64,000 nucleotides of DNA, from positions 186,001 to 250,000 of the forward strand of contig NZ_JAAORJ010000002.1 in assembly GCF_017696315.1 (NCBI RefSeq). The letters run 5' to 3'. Position numbers and translations under genes: made by a program. Positions 53,392 to 63,944 of this stretch are shown here, piece after piece. The stretch comes from Prochlorococcus marinus XMU1412. Its GTDB lineage: Bacteria; Cyanobacteriota; Cyanobacteriia; PCC-6307; Cyanobiaceae. Below the pieces are notes generated by a model that was not told where the DNA came from, made no database searches, and was given only the letters and a program-made list of their open reading frames with translations. Numbering within the stretch: position 1 is the stretch's first letter; each line of letters opens with the position of its first letter.

Positions 53392-54150
53392 TTATTGAGG
53401 TTCTGAAAGAACATTCCCTTTTTGTGCTTCTTGTGCAACTTTTCTCAAGTCATCACATCCTTCTTTTAATGTTGGGTAAGCAAACATTCCGCTACCTGCA
53501 ATAAAACAATTAGCACCAGCATCGGCACATTGTGAAATAGTCCAATTTGCTTTTATCCCCCCATCAACTTCAATGTCGACATCTAAGTTTTTTTCGATAA
53601 TAAAGTTTCTTATTTCTCTTATTTTATTAAGCATTGTTGGTATATAAGCTTGTCCTCCAAAGCCTGGATTAACTGTCATAACCAAAACATGATCAACCAT
53701 ATCCATTATATTTTTAATCATTTCAAAAGGAGTATGAGGGTTCAATGCAACAGAAGGAGATCCTCCTAAATCTCTTATTCTTCCAAGAACTCTATGCAAA
53801 TGAATATTTGCTTCGGCATGAGCTATTACTACTCCTGGTTCACCATTTACCCCTTTTGTAGCGTTTACATAAGATTCAAGCATTGTTTCACAGTTGTACT
53901 GGCTTACCATTAATTGAGTTTCAAAAGGGACATTGCAATATTTCCTGCATGCAGCAATCATTTCAGGACCAAATGTAAGATTTGGTACGAAATTTCCATC
54001 CATTACATCAAACTGAATTCTATCTACCCCAGCTTCCTCGAGCTCTTTCACACATGCCCCCATATTTGCCCAATCTGCTGGTAAAACTGAAGGAATTATT
54101 TGAATTGGTCTATTTGCACCAGTTAAATTTGCTTGATTTGACTCAGTCAT
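53392..54150 (-). CDS. rpe: Ribulose-phosphate 3-epimerase
   Basis: The 252-aa TIM-barrel enzyme begins I-I-P-S-V-L-P-A-D-W and has H-F/D-V-M-D-G-N-F-V-P-N, the V-N-P-G-F-G-G-Q-A-Y loop, and the phosphate-binding V-D-G-G-I and A-G-S-G motifs. It interconverts ribulose 5-phosphate and xylulose 5-phosphate in the Calvin cycle and the pentose phosphate pathway. The N-terminal 17 residues precede the usual start of the family. It is convergent with ccsA across 21 bases. Confidence 0.96.
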   Translation of the reverse strand: MTESNQANLTGANRPIQIIPSVLPADWANMGACVKELEEAGVDRIQFDVMDGNFVPNLTFGPEMIAACRKYCNVPFETQLMVSQYNCETMLESYVNATKGVNGEPGVVIAHAEANIHLHRVLGRIRDLGGSPSVALNPHTPFEMIKNIMDMVDHVLVMTVNPGFGGQAYIPTMLNKIREIRNFIIEKNLDVDIEVDGGIKANWTISQCADAGANCFIAGSGMFAYPTLKEGCDDLRKVAQEAQKGNVLSEPQ

Positions 54151-54337
54151 TTAATTTTTAAAATATTTAATAAAGATACTATATTTAGTTGTTTATTCCT
54201 AATTTCAAGTCACGGCCTGATAAAGTAACAGCTGTAAAGAGTTAAAAAAAGCTTACTAGCATAATAATTCTCATAAAAAATTGCATTTTATATGAGATCA
54301 TACTCAAAACCTTTTAGAAAAACCTCAAAATTTAATT

Positions 54338-55339
54338 GTGAATCAAACTTTAATTCAAGAAATTCTCGAAGTTGTCGAGCAAGCAGCTATTGCCTCAGCA
54401 AAACTAACAGGACTTGGTCAAAAAGATGAAGCTGATGCTGCAGCTGTCGAAGCAATGAGATTGCGAATGGGCAAAATTGAAATGAAAGGGAAAATTGTTA
54501 TTGGAGAAGGTGAAAGAGATGAAGCACCCATGCTTTATATAGGTGAAGAGGTTGGTAGTGGAAGTGGCCCAGGGGTTGACTTTGCAGTAGATCCTTGCGA
54601 AGGAACTAATCTTTGTGCGAATAATCAAAGAGGTTCTATGGCGGTTTTGGCTGCCTCTGATACGGGTGGTCTTTTCAATGCTCCTGATTTTTACATGAAC
54701 AAATTAGCAGCGCCTCCTGCGGCCAAAGGTAAAGTTGATATTAGAAATTCAGCTACTGAAAACTTGAAGATACTAAGTGATTGCTTGGGCCTTTCTATTG
54801 ATGAGCTTACTGTAGTTGTAATGGATAGAACTAGACATAAAGATTTAATTAAAGAGATTCGAGGATGTGGTGCAAAAGTACAACCGATTTCTGATGGTGA
54901 TGTTCAAGCTGCGATTGCATGCGGTTTTGCAGGAACTGGAACACATTGCTTGATGGGTATAGGAGCAGCTCCAGAGGGTGTTATTTCAGCTGCTGCGATG
55001 AGAGCTCTCGGCGGACACTTTCAAGGACAACTAGTTTATGATCCGGCAATCGCTCAAACTTCTGAATGGGCTGATTACACAAAAGAAGGAAATATAAAAC
55101 GTCTTAATGAAATGGGCATAACAGATATAGATAAAATCTATGAAGCAAATGAATTGGCATCTGGAGAAAATGTTGTTTTCGCTGGAAGTGGAATAACTGA
55201 TGGATTATTATTTGATGGAGTTAAATTTGAAAGGGATTGTGTTAGAACAAGTAGTCTAGTTATTAGTACATTAGATAGTACTGCAAGGTTCACAAATACT
55301 GTCCATATAAAAGATGGTGCTAAGAGTATCAGCCTTTAA
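54338..55339 (+). CDS. glpX: Class II fructose-1,6-bisphosphatase/sedoheptulose-1,7-bisphosphatase
   Basis: The 333-aa protein starts at GTG and shows the GlpX pattern: [19 protein letters not shown], and later R-T-R-H. Cyanobacterial GlpX acts on both FBP and SBP in the Calvin cycle. It sits between rpe and hemA, and gnd and pgl are about 3-4 kb downstream. Confidence 0.96.
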   Translation: MNQTLIQEILEVVEQAAIASAKLTGLGQKDEADAAAVEAMRLRMGKIEMKGKIVIGEGERDEAPMLYIGEEVGSGSGPGVDFAVDPCEGTNLCANNQRGSMAVLAASDTGGLFNAPDFYMNKLAAPPAAKGKVDIRNSATENLKILSDCLGLSIDELTVVVMDRTRHKDLIKEIRGCGAKVQPISDGDVQAAIACGFAGTGTHCLMGIGAAPEGVISAAAMRALGGHFQGQLVYDPAIAQTSEWADYTKEGNIKRLNEMGITDIDKIYEANELASGENVVFAGSGITDGLLFDGVKFERDCVRTSSLVISTLDSTARFTNTVHIKDGAKSISL

Positions 55340-55357
55340 AAATTCACTTTTGATTTT

Positions 55358-56668
55358 ATGCATATTGTTGTCGTCGGACTGAGTCATCGCACGGCACCTG
55401 TCGAAGTGCGTGAGAAGTTAAGTATTCCTGACCAATCCATAACAGAGTCATTGAAAGCATTAAAAGCTTTCTCTGATGTATTAGAGGTGTCAATTTTAAG
55501 TACTTGTAATAGGCTGGAAATATATGCGCTAGTAAAGGATAAAAATACTGGAATTTCATCTATAAAAGAATTCATATCAGAATATTCTGGAATTATTTTT
55601 GAAGATTTAAATCCACATCTTTTTTGCTTTAGACAGGAAGAAGCAGTTTTGCATTTGATGAAAGTCTCGGCAGGACTCGATAGCCTCGTTTTAGGGGAAG
55701 GACAAATCCTTTCGCAGGTAAAAAAAATGATGAGATTAGGTCAAGAGAATCAATCTACTGGACCAATTCTTAATAGATTATTAACTCAATCAGTTAGTAC
55801 AGGTAAAAAAGTAAGATCCGAAACAAATTTAGGAACTGGAGCTGTGTCAATCAGTTCAGCAGCGGTAGAACTAGCTCAATTAAAAATTGGACAAGAAAAG
55901 GGTTTTGATAGTCTTGTAAGTTTGGAATCAGAGAACGTTCTTGTTGTTGGCGCCGGACGAATGAGTAGGCTTTTGATAACTCATTTAAAATCAAAAGGAT
56001 GTCATAAACTTATCCTTTTAAATAGAAATATTGATAGAGCATTAAATCTTGCTCAAGACTTCCCTGATTTAGAGATTGTTTGTAAAGGGTTAAACGAATT
56101 AGAAGAAAACATATCATTATCTTCACTTGTTTTTACCAGTACTGCTTCTGAAGAGCCAATTATTGATCTCACAAAAATTGAAAAAATTAATTTGAGTAAT
56201 AGACTGAAATTTATTGATATTGGTGTACCGAGAAATATATCTAATGATGTCAAACAACATGAATTTGTTAAATCATTTGATGTTGATGACTTACAAGAGG
56301 TCGTTTCAAGAAATCAAGAATTTAGACAGAAAATAGCAAAGGAAGCGGAATCTTTAGTAGAAGAAGAAAGGATCATTTTTCTAGAATGGTGGGCAAGTTT
56401 AGAGGCCGTTCCAGTAATTAATAAACTTAGATCAGATTTGGAGTTAATTAGAAAAGAGGAATTGCAAAAAGCACTTAGCAGAATGGGACCAGATTTTTCG
56501 GCTAGAGAAAGAAAAGTTGTGGAAGCTCTGACTAAAGGAATTATTAATAAAATACTTCATACGCCTGTCACCAAGTTGAGAAGTCCTCAATCAAGAGAAG
56601 AAAGACAAGTTTCTTTGAAAATCGTTGAAAAATTGTTTTCTTTGGTAGAAGAGGATAAAAATAACTAA
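55358..56668 (+). CDS. hemA: Glutamyl-tRNA reductase
   Basis: The 436-aa enzyme begins V-V-V-G-L-S-H-R-T-A-P-V-E-V-R-E. It has catalytic Cys50 in S-T-C-N-R-L-E-I-Y, the G-E-G-Q-I-L-S-Q-V motif, an NADPH-binding V-V-G-A-G-R-M segment and the C-terminal dimerisation helix. It reduces Glu-tRNA to glutamate-1-semialdehyde, the first committed step toward chlorophyll and haem, and is a main control point. The gene starts 18 bases after glpX. Confidence 0.97.
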   Translation: MHIVVVGLSHRTAPVEVREKLSIPDQSITESLKALKAFSDVLEVSILSTCNRLEIYALVKDKNTGISSIKEFISEYSGIIFEDLNPHLFCFRQEEAVLHLMKVSAGLDSLVLGEGQILSQVKKMMRLGQENQSTGPILNRLLTQSVSTGKKVRSETNLGTGAVSISSAAVELAQLKIGQEKGFDSLVSLESENVLVVGAGRMSRLLITHLKSKGCHKLILLNRNIDRALNLAQDFPDLEIVCKGLNELEENISLSSLVFTSTASEEPIIDLTKIEKINLSNRLKFIDIGVPRNISNDVKQHEFVKSFDVDDLQEVVSRNQEFRQKIAKEAESLVEEERIIFLEWWASLEAVPVINKLRSDLELIRKEELQKALSRMGPDFSARERKVVEALTKGIINKILHTPVTKLRSPQSREERQVSLKIVEKLFSLVEEDKNN

Positions 56669-56798
56669 CTTTCTTCGGTTTATATTAAGTTTTTCCAGTG
56701 ATTTATCGAAATACCTTTGTAAACTGACCATTTGTATTTCTAAATATGCCCATAATCAGTTACTTTAAATAATTGTATATCTACCTCCATTAGATTGA

Positions 56799-58094
56799 AT
56801 GAAGCGTGTGTTGGCCATAATCCTCGGAGGAGGAAAAGGTTCTAGACTTTACCCTCTAACAAAAATGAGGGCTAAACCTGCTGTGCCATTGGCAGGTAAG
56901 TATCGTTTGATAGATATTCCGATTAGTAATTGTATAAATTCAGGCATTGAAAAAATGTACGTATTGACCCAGTTCAATAGTGCATCTCTAAATAGACATA
57001 TAGGAAGAACCTATAATTTAAATGGCCCCTTTGGCCAAGGATTTGTGGAGGTTTTAGCTGCACAACAGACTCCAGATAGTCCTAAATGGTTTGAAGGTAC
57101 TGCTGACGCTGTAAGAAAATACCAATGGTTATTTCAAGAATGGGATGTTGATGAATATTTAATATTGTCAGGTGATCAACTGTACAGAATGGACTACAGT
57201 TTATTTGTTCAACATCATAGAGATAATGGTGCTGATTTAACTGTTGCAGCTTTGCCTGTTGATGAAGCTCAAGCAGAAGGTTTCGGCCTAATGAGAACCG
57301 ATGATGTAGGAAATATAAAAGAATTTAGTGAAAAGCCTACTGGAGAGAAGTTGAAGGCTATGGCAGTAGATACTTCAAAATTTGGATTAAGTAAGGAGTC
57401 AGCTGCGGAAAAACCATATCTAGCCTCTATGGGGATTTACGTTTTTAGTAGAAATACTCTCTTCGATCTTCTAAATAAATTTCCAAATTATACGGATTTT
57501 GGTAAGGACATAATTCCAGAAGCCCTCAATAGAGGCGATACTCTTAAAAGTTATGTATTCGATGATTATTGGGAAGATATCGGCACAATTGGGGCATTCT
57601 TTGAGTCAAACCTTGCATTGACTGAGCAACCAAAACCTCCATTCAGTTTTTATGATGAGAAATTTCCAATTTATACTAGGCCTAGATTTTTACCCCCTTC
57701 TAAACTTGTAGATGCTCAAATTACTGATTCAATTGTCTGTGAAGGCACAATCTTGAAGTCATGCAGTATTTTACATTGTGTATTAGGTGTAAGAAGCAGG
57801 ATTGAAAGTGACTCGGTTCTTGAGGATACTCTTGTTATGGGAGCCGATTTCTTTGAATCTCCTGAAGAGAGGATTGAATTAAGAAAAGGGGGCGGAACGC
57901 CTCTTGGAGTAGGTGAAGGGACTACTGTCAAAAGAGCAATTCTTGATAAAAATACTAGAATTGGTGATAATGTCGTGATCATTAATAAAGATCGAGTAGA
58001 AGAAGCAGATAAGCCAGAATTAGGCTTTTATATCAGAAATGGAATTGTTGTAGTAGTTAAAAATGCAACTATTGCAAACGGAACTGTTATTTAA
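56799..58094 (+). CDS. glgC: Glucose-1-phosphate adenylyltransferase
   Basis: The 431-aa enzyme has the N-terminal nucleotide-binding [14 protein letters not shown], the E-K-P site (F-S-E-K-P-T-G), the Y-L-A-S-M-G-I-Y-V segment and a C-terminal beta-helix. It makes ADP-glucose for glycogen. Cyanobacterial GlgC is activated by 3-phosphoglycerate, tying storage to carbon fixation. A single gene follows hemA after 130 bases. Confidence 0.97.
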   Translation: MKRVLAIILGGGKGSRLYPLTKMRAKPAVPLAGKYRLIDIPISNCINSGIEKMYVLTQFNSASLNRHIGRTYNLNGPFGQGFVEVLAAQQTPDSPKWFEGTADAVRKYQWLFQEWDVDEYLILSGDQLYRMDYSLFVQHHRDNGADLTVAALPVDEAQAEGFGLMRTDDVGNIKEFSEKPTGEKLKAMAVDTSKFGLSKESAAEKPYLASMGIYVFSRNTLFDLLNKFPNYTDFGKDIIPEALNRGDTLKSYVFDDYWEDIGTIGAFFESNLALTEQPKPPFSFYDEKFPIYTRPRFLPPSKLVDAQITDSIVCEGTILKSCSILHCVLGVRSRIESDSVLEDTLVMGADFFESPEERIELRKGGGTPLGVGEGTTVKRAILDKNTRIGDNVVIINKDRVEEADKPELGFYIRNGIVVVVKNATIANGTVI

Positions 58095-58189
58095 ATCTTT
58101 TCCATCATTTTTCGCTGACATAAGTATTTTTTTTGAGCAATTTTTTTGAGTTGCAGGCACACTGTATTTATTGAGTTTTTTAATTTTTT

Positions 58190-59608
58190 ATGTCCAAGGC
58201 ACATTTTGGTTTAATAGGTCTTGGTGTTATGGGCGAAAATTTAGTTCTTAACGCAGAGAGAAATGGATTTTCTAGTGTAGTTTTTAATAGGACTTATTCA
58301 AAAACTGAAGAATTTTTACAAGGTCGTGGCCTTGGGAAGAATATAGAAGGAGCTGAAACTCTTCAAGAATTTGTTAATAAGCTAGAGAGACCTAGAAGAA
58401 TTCTAATGATGGTAAAAGCTGGGCCCGCAACAGATGCTGTCATTGATAATATTTCTGAATATCTCGAGGAAGGAGATTTGTTAATAGATGGCGGCAACTC
58501 TCAATTTAAAGATACAGAAAGAAGGGTGAATACTCTTGAAAGTAAAAGTTTTGGATACATTGGAATGGGAGTCTCTGGAGGGGCCAAAGGAGCTTTAGAG
58601 GGTCCAAGTATGATGCCCGGTGGTACTAAGGCTTCATATGATGCAATAGAAAGCTTATTAACAAAAATGGCTGCCAAAGTTGAAGACGGACCATGTGTTG
58701 CATATGTTGGACCAGGAGGCTCAGGTCATTTTGTGAAAACTGTTCATAACGGAATTGAATATGGAATTGAACAAATACTTGCAGAAGCTTATGACCTTAT
58801 GAAGAGAGTCAAAGGTATGAACGGTCAGCAAATGTCAGAGGTTTTTGGTATTTGGAATAATACTGATGAATTAGCTTCTTATCTTGTTGAGATAACAGAG
58901 ATTTGTCTAAATACAAAAGATGAGATAACTGGAGATGATGTTGTGGAAAAAATATTAGATAAAGCTGGCCAGAAAGGTACAGGGTTATGGACTGTTGTAA
59001 GTGCTCTAGAACTTGGGGTATCAGTCCCAACTATTTATGCATCTTTAAATGCAAGAGTAATGAGTTCTTTAAAAGAGCAACGTAGTGAGATTGAAAAAAC
59101 TATTCCATCTAAAGAGATAGAAGATTTTGATTTAGGAAATATATCAGATGGAATGAAACCTTTATTTGATGCTGTAGTCCTTGCAACAATAGCTAGCTAT
59201 GCCCAGGGTATGGACATTTTAAGAGAAGCATCTGCAGTATATAACTATGGTTTGAATATGCCGTCAATTGCTCAAATATGGAAAGGTGGTTGCATAATTA
59301 GATCAAAATTATTAAGTAAAATTCAAGATGCTTATAACAAAGATCCTAATCTAAAAAATTTAATTTTTGATGATTGGTTCAATATTGAAATTGCGACAAG
59401 ATTAGATAACTTAGCTAAAGTTGTTTCTTTATCCACAAAAGCTGGTATACCAGTCCCATGTTTATCCAGTACCCTAGATTATTTGAATAGTTATAGAACC
59501 AATAGACTTCCTCAGAACCTTGTTCAGGCAATGAGAGACTGTTTTGGCTCTCATACATATGAAAGAATTGATAAGGAAGGTAGTTTTCATACTGAATGGA
59601 TGAAATGA
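58190..59608 (+). CDS. gnd: 6-phosphogluconate dehydrogenase, decarboxylating
   Basis: The 472-aa enzyme has the NADP-binding F-G-L-I-G-L-G-V-M-G-E-N-L, the substrate loop G-V-S-G-G-A-K-G-A, catalytic K and E in H-F-V-K-T-V-H-N-G-I-E-Y, and the C-terminal Q-A-M-R-D-C-F-G-S-H-T-Y-E-R. It performs the last oxidative step of the pentose phosphate pathway, providing NADPH in the dark. Its end overlaps pgl by 13 bases. Confidence 0.97.
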   Translation: MSKAHFGLIGLGVMGENLVLNAERNGFSSVVFNRTYSKTEEFLQGRGLGKNIEGAETLQEFVNKLERPRRILMMVKAGPATDAVIDNISEYLEEGDLLIDGGNSQFKDTERRVNTLESKSFGYIGMGVSGGAKGALEGPSMMPGGTKASYDAIESLLTKMAAKVEDGPCVAYVGPGGSGHFVKTVHNGIEYGIEQILAEAYDLMKRVKGMNGQQMSEVFGIWNNTDELASYLVEITEICLNTKDEITGDDVVEKILDKAGQKGTGLWTVVSALELGVSVPTIYASLNARVMSSLKEQRSEIEKTIPSKEIEDFDLGNISDGMKPLFDAVVLATIASYAQGMDILREASAVYNYGLNMPSIAQIWKGGCIIRSKLLSKIQDAYNKDPNLKNLIFDDWFNIEIATRLDNLAKVVSLSTKAGIPVPCLSSTLDYLNSYRTNRLPQNLVQAMRDCFGSHTYERIDKEGSFHTEWMK

Positions 59609-60333
59609 TTGAAAAGGTTAAAAATGGATATACACTTAACATTTACAAAGACAAGTTAGAGCTATCTAAAGCGGTTTTTAAGTTTATTGAAAGTCACATT
59701 ATTCATACTTTAAAAAAGAAAGACAGGTTCAAATTTTGTGTAAGTGGAGGTTCAACTCCTAAATCTGTCTATAAGCTTTTATCAAAAAGTGATCTTAGAT
59801 GGGATATGGTTGACGTCTTTTTAGGGGATGAAAGATGTGTTGATCCAAATTCAGAATTGAGTAACTCGTTAATGTTGAAGAATTCATTGTTGACTAATTT
59901 TGGATCCAAAGCTTTTTTTTATGAAATTTTCAATGATTTAAATACTGATGATGAAGCTACAAAAAATCAATTTATTTCTAAACTATTTGAAAAATGCGGA
60001 TCAAATCCTCCAATTTTTGATTTAACATTATTAGGTCTTGGAGACGATGGTCATACAGCATCATTATTCCCTTATCAAAAAAATAATAATGTAGATGATT
60101 TTGTTATTTTTAATGAAGGTAAGGGTTTAAAAAGAATTTCATTAACTCCAAAGGTTCTTTCAGCTTCTTTAAAGATAGTATTTTTAGTTAGTGGAGCTTC
60201 TAAAAGAATTGCTCTTGAGAGGTTATTAGATGAAAAAGAGCCACCAAATAGAACACCATCAAAATTAATAAAATCTATTAATCAAATTTCAATATTTTGT
60301 GATCAAGAATCAGCAAAAGAATTAGAAATTTAG
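59596..60333 (+). CDS. pgl: 6-phosphogluconolactonase
   Basis: The 245-aa protein has the Pgl motifs C-V-S-G-G-S-T-P-K-S-V-Y, L-G-D-E-R-C-V and L-G-L-G-D-D-G-H-T-A-S-L-F-P. It hydrolyses 6-phosphogluconolactone just before the Gnd reaction. The gnd overlap makes translational coupling of the two oxidative steps likely. Confidence 0.95.
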   Translation: MDEMIEKVKNGYTLNIYKDKLELSKAVFKFIESHIIHTLKKKDRFKFCVSGGSTPKSVYKLLSKSDLRWDMVDVFLGDERCVDPNSELSNSLMLKNSLLTNFGSKAFFYEIFNDLNTDDEATKNQFISKLFEKCGSNPPIFDLTLLGLGDDGHTASLFPYQKNNNVDDFVIFNEGKGLKRISLTPKVLSASLKIVFLVSGASKRIALERLLDEKEPPNRTPSKLIKSINQISIFCDQESAKELEI

Positions 60334-60363
60334 TTAAAGTCTATTAATAATTTAAATTATTTA

Positions 60364-60912
60364 ATGAGTAAGAAAAAATTTTTATTCCAGAAAAAGGAGT
60401 TCGATGGTTGGAAAACATTAAATGATACTGTTATGGGCGGATCAAGTTCAGCTTTTTGTGAAATTTCAAATTCTGGTTTGATATTAAAGGGTAATATTGT
60501 CGAGAAAGCAGGAGGATTTGTTAGTTGTAGATCGTCTATATATAAACCTTCTTTAAATGTATCTGATTATTCATCCTTTGAATTAAATATTGATGGACAA
60601 GGAAGAACTTTTAAATTTGCTGTCGCTTGTGAAGATGATCTACTAGGACTAACCGAATTTATTCCGGGTGGACTTAGATGGATTAAATCATTCCCAACAA
60701 AAAAATTCGGGACAACAAATGTTCAAATTCCTTTTAGTGAGTTAAAACCTTCAGTAAGAGCTAATAAAGTACGTTTTCCATTTAAATTCAAGCCATCTAA
60801 AATTAAAAGATTGCAACTACTACACTCTAAGTTCGGTGATGATGGATTACTTAATAATGAGTTTAGACAGGGTTCCATAAAAGTTTTAATTAAATCAATA
60901 AGTGTTATTTGA
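60364..60912 (+). CDS. CIA30 family protein
   Basis: The 182-aa protein has the CIA30/NDUFAF1-like pattern: W-K-T-L-N-D-T-V-M-G-G-S-S near the N-terminus, beta-rich body (G-G-F-V-S-C-R-S), and C-terminal L-L-H-S-K-F-G-D. In mitochondria the family is a complex I assembly factor; in cyanobacteria its target is not settled. It follows pgl closely and overlaps the next frame by 11 bases. Confidence 0.87.
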   Translation: MSKKKFLFQKKEFDGWKTLNDTVMGGSSSAFCEISNSGLILKGNIVEKAGGFVSCRSSIYKPSLNVSDYSSFELNIDGQGRTFKFAVACEDDLLGLTEFIPGGLRWIKSFPTKKFGTTNVQIPFSELKPSVRANKVRFPFKFKPSKIKRLQLLHSKFGDDGLLNNEFRQGSIKVLIKSISVI

Positions 60913-61288
60913 AAATCCGCCTAAAAATATAGAGAGCTTAATCGCTAAGTCAGCAGATTTAACAAATAAACCTTTTGTTCATTCTGTAGTAAAAATAAAT
61001 GGCGAATACGAATTCGAAGATGAAGATATTGATTTAACAGTTAATATCTTATGTCGTGATAAAGAAGGTAAAAGATTAGAAATTTATGATCTTGAATTAG
61101 AACTTTTTAAATCAAATAAAGAGTTGGTTTTAGTAATCTCTAAGCTTAACTTCCCTAATGAACCAATATTATGGTGTGGAGTTAAAACATTATGGATGGA
61201 TAGCAATAATGGGAAAAAATGCAACTCACCAAAATACAGCGCTAGATTGGAAAATTTAGCAAATAGGATAAAAAGTTTTATTGATTAA
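60902..61288 (+). CDS. Hypothetical protein
   Basis: The 128-aa protein starts at a GTG overlapping the CIA30 gene (60902-60912) and encodes an acidic, beta-rich soluble domain with a Trp-Cys centre (I-L-W-C-G-V-K-T-L-W-M-D). It is convergent with ilvD. Overlap with the CIA30 gene suggests shared expression. No family recognised. Confidence 0.65.
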   Translation: MLFENPPKNIESLIAKSADLTNKPFVHSVVKINGEYEFEDEDIDLTVNILCRDKEGKRLEIYDLELELFKSNKELVLVISKLNFPNEPILWCGVKTLWMDSNNGKKCNSPKYSARLENLANRIKSFID

Positions 61289-61309
61289 GAAAATAAAAAT
61301 TGAGCTGAT

Positions 61310-62983
61310 TTATAAATCAGTAACAGCCCCTAAACTTGATGTGCTTACGATTCTCGAATATTTTGAAAGTATTCCTCTTTTGTATTTTTGAATAGGTTTT
61401 ACCCAATCTTTTTTTCTTTTTTCTAATTCTTCGTCGGTTAAATCAACTTCAATTAGTTGTTTTACAGCATCTACTGTAATTAAATCACCTTGTTTTATTA
61501 GAGCAATATTTCCTCCTACAGCAGCCTCTGGAGCTATGTGACCCACAACTAGACCATAGGTACCCCCGCTAAATCTGCCATCGGTAATTAAAGCCACCTT
61601 CTCTCCTAGCCCTTGACCAACAATCGCAGATGTTGGAGCTAACATTTCTCTCATGCCTGGGCCTCCTACAGGACCTTCGTTTCTAATAACAACAACATCA
61701 CCAGCTTTGATATCGTTATTTAATATCGATTTTAAACAATCTTCTTCACTTTCAAAAATCTTTGCGGGACCTGTTAATACAGGGTTTTTTACTCCGCTAA
61801 TTTTGGCTACAGAACCTTCGCTCGCTAAGTTACCTTTTAATATAGCTAGATGTCCTTTTTTATAAAGAGGGTCATCTATTTCTCTTATGACATTTTGATT
61901 TGTTGGAGGCTTGTCTGGAATATTCTGTAAGTATTCTGAGATGGTTTTCCCTTCAATATTTTTGCAATCGCCATGAATTAATCCTGCATTCAAAAGTATT
62001 TTCATTACTTGTGGAATCCCACCTGCCTTATGAAGATCCACCGTCACATATTTACCACTCGGTTTAAGGTCACAAATAACGGGTACTTTTTGTCTTATTC
62101 TCTCGAAATCATTAATGTTGATATCTATTCCTGCAGTATTCGCAATAGCTAAGATGTGCAATACCGCATTTGTTGATCCGCCAATTGCCATAATTACTGA
62201 TATTGCATTTTCAAATGCTTTCTTTGTCATTAGGTCTAGAGGTCTTATATCTTTTTCTATTGCAGAGACTAATATCTCAGCACTTTTATCTGCACTTAGT
62301 TCTTTCTCAAGATCTTCAGCAGCCATAGTGGAACTGTGAGGCAGACTTAACCCTAATACTTCTATAACCGCAGACATTGTATTGGCTGTAAACATTCCTC
62401 CACAGCTACCTGCACCAGGAATACAATTTTTCTCAACTTGGATTAGCCTTTCTTCATTAATTTTGCCTGATGTTAATTGTCCAACAGCTTCAAATGCACT
62501 AACAACAGTAAGATCTTCTCCATGCAATTTCCCAGGCTTTATTGTCCCTCCATAAATGAAAATTGAGGGAATATTCATTCTTGCAATCGCAATCATGGCA
62601 CCCGGCATATTTTTATCACATCCACCTATAGCAAGTACTCCATCCATACTCTGAGCATTGCATGCTGTTTCAATTGAATCAGCAATAACTTCTCTTGAAA
62701 CTAGGGAATATTTCATGCCCTCTGTTCCCATAGAAATGCCATCACTTACTGTTATAGTCCCAAACATCTGAGGCATCCCACCTGATCTTTTTATTGACTC
62801 TTCAGCTTTTAGAGCTAACTTATTTAAACCCATATTGCATGGTGTTATGGTGCTGTATCCATTTGCAACTCCAATAATAGGTTTATTAAAATCTTCATCA
62901 TTAAATCCAACAGCTCTTAACATCGATCGGTTAGGGGATCTTTGCACACCTTGGGTTATTGCAGATGATCTGAGTTTATTCAT
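61310..62983 (-). CDS. ilvD: Dihydroxy-acid dehydratase
   Basis: The 557-aa Fe-S enzyme has the cluster-binding G-G-C-D-K-N-M-P-G and [12 protein letters not shown] motifs and the C-terminal [15 protein letters not shown]. It makes the 2-keto acids for valine, leucine and isoleucine. It lies downstream of two minus-strand genes (63007-63297, 63327-63944) that may share its transcript. Confidence 0.97.
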   Translation of the reverse strand: MNKLRSSAITQGVQRSPNRSMLRAVGFNDEDFNKPIIGVANGYSTITPCNMGLNKLALKAEESIKRSGGMPQMFGTITVSDGISMGTEGMKYSLVSREVIADSIETACNAQSMDGVLAIGGCDKNMPGAMIAIARMNIPSIFIYGGTIKPGKLHGEDLTVVSAFEAVGQLTSGKINEERLIQVEKNCIPGAGSCGGMFTANTMSAVIEVLGLSLPHSSTMAAEDLEKELSADKSAEILVSAIEKDIRPLDLMTKKAFENAISVIMAIGGSTNAVLHILAIANTAGIDININDFERIRQKVPVICDLKPSGKYVTVDLHKAGGIPQVMKILLNAGLIHGDCKNIEGKTISEYLQNIPDKPPTNQNVIREIDDPLYKKGHLAILKGNLASEGSVAKISGVKNPVLTGPAKIFESEEDCLKSILNNDIKAGDVVVIRNEGPVGGPGMREMLAPTSAIVGQGLGEKVALITDGRFSGGTYGLVVGHIAPEAAVGGNIALIKQGDLITVDAVKQLIEVDLTDEELEKRKKDWVKPIQKYKRGILSKYSRIVSTSSLGAVTDL

Positions 62984-63006
62984 ATTATTTGAGAACCTTT
63001 TTTATT

Positions 63007-63297
63007 CTATTGCCCCAACTCTTCAAGTTGCTTCCTCACATCAGCAATTGCAGAATTAAGTTGCTCAACTTTCTTCTCCAGATTCTCTCCTTCAGCTTCA
63101 TTTATATTTTCACTTGAATCAATCGCTTCTGAGCCGTCTTGAATTCTAGAGGAATACATCATTGCTTTTTGTTTTTTTTCCTCCTTTCTTTTGTCTGCTT
63201 CGGATATTAACCACCAAGCTAGACCTGCTGCTCCAATAAAAGCACCGCTTATTAATGATAAAAGATTATTTGAAGACGAATCTCTGTATTCAGACAT
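63007..63297 (-). CDS. Small membrane-anchored coiled-coil protein
   Basis: The 96-aa protein has one hydrophobic segment (about residues 12-30, L-L-S-L-I-S-G-A-F-I-G-A-A-G-L-A-W-W-L) and a charged, Glu/Lys-rich C-terminal coiled coil. It starts 29 bases from the phosphoribosyltransferase-like gene and 23 bases from ilvD. Function unknown; similar small proteins are widespread in cyanobacteria. Confidence 0.7.
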   Translation of the reverse strand: MSEYRDSSSNNLLSLISGAFIGAAGLAWWLISEADKRKEEKKQKAMMYSSRIQDGSEAIDSSENINEAEGENLEKKVEQLNSAIADVRKQLEELGQ

Positions 63298-63326
63298 TGG
63301 TAAAATATTTACTCCTATATTCTATA

Positions 63327-63944
63327 TTAGTTCTTATCTTGAAATATAGTACTTAAACGCAAAAGAGGATTCCCAATACCCGGTACTAATAATTGTGTTT
63401 TTTCGTCTTCCTCATCTATGCAAGAAGTGTAAATTACCTGATTAGGGAGTAATTTCGCAATTTCATTTAACCCTTTATTTGAGCAAATAGCAGTTATTAA
63501 AAGAATCCTATTTGAATCAACACCTAATTCCTTTAATTTAATTAAAGTTTCTAATGTTGCTGATTTTGTTGTTATTTGTTCTGAATAAAATATAACTCCT
63601 TCATTTGATTCAATAGTTTTAGGAAGTTCTCCTAATGAGACAGTTGAATTAGGAATTACTTCTTTAGATCCAAACCAAAGAGATAACCCTTCGGGCAACA
63701 TTGCGAGCACTTTTATTGGATAATCATTATTAATAAAGAATCCATCTGCGTCTCCATTATCAGTATTTACTATTTCTTTTTTATATGGCAGCCAATTACG
63801 TAATGCTTCATATGTAAGCCATTTCCCTAATTGCTCATATCCTGTTGAGTACAAAATATTTGGAGTATTTTTTTCTCGCAATATTGAAAGCCAATGTTTT
63901 ATTAATGGATGAGGAGGAACAATAACCTTTAGTGACATTGCCAT
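63327..63944 (-). CDS. Uracil phosphoribosyltransferase-like protein with altered PRPP loop
   Basis: The 205-aa protein aligns with Upp: H-P-L-I-K-H-W-L near the N-terminus, a central hydrophobic core and a C-terminal V-P-G-I-G-N (187-192) that binds uracil in Upp. Where Upp has the PRPP loop DPMLATGGS, this protein has S-E-Q-I-T-T-K-S (121-128), losing the first Asp and the Gly pair. It may have lost phosphoribosyltransferase activity. It is the promoter-side gene of the run toward ilvD. Confidence 0.8.
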   Translation of the reverse strand: MAMSLKVIVPPHPLIKHWLSILREKNTPNILYSTGYEQLGKWLTYEALRNWLPYKKEIVNTDNGDADGFFINNDYPIKVLAMLPEGLSLWFGSKEVIPNSTVSLGELPKTIESNEGVIFYSEQITTKSATLETLIKLKELGVDSNRILLITAICSNKGLNEIAKLLPNQVIYTSCIDEEDEKTQLLVPGIGNPLLRLSTIFQDKN

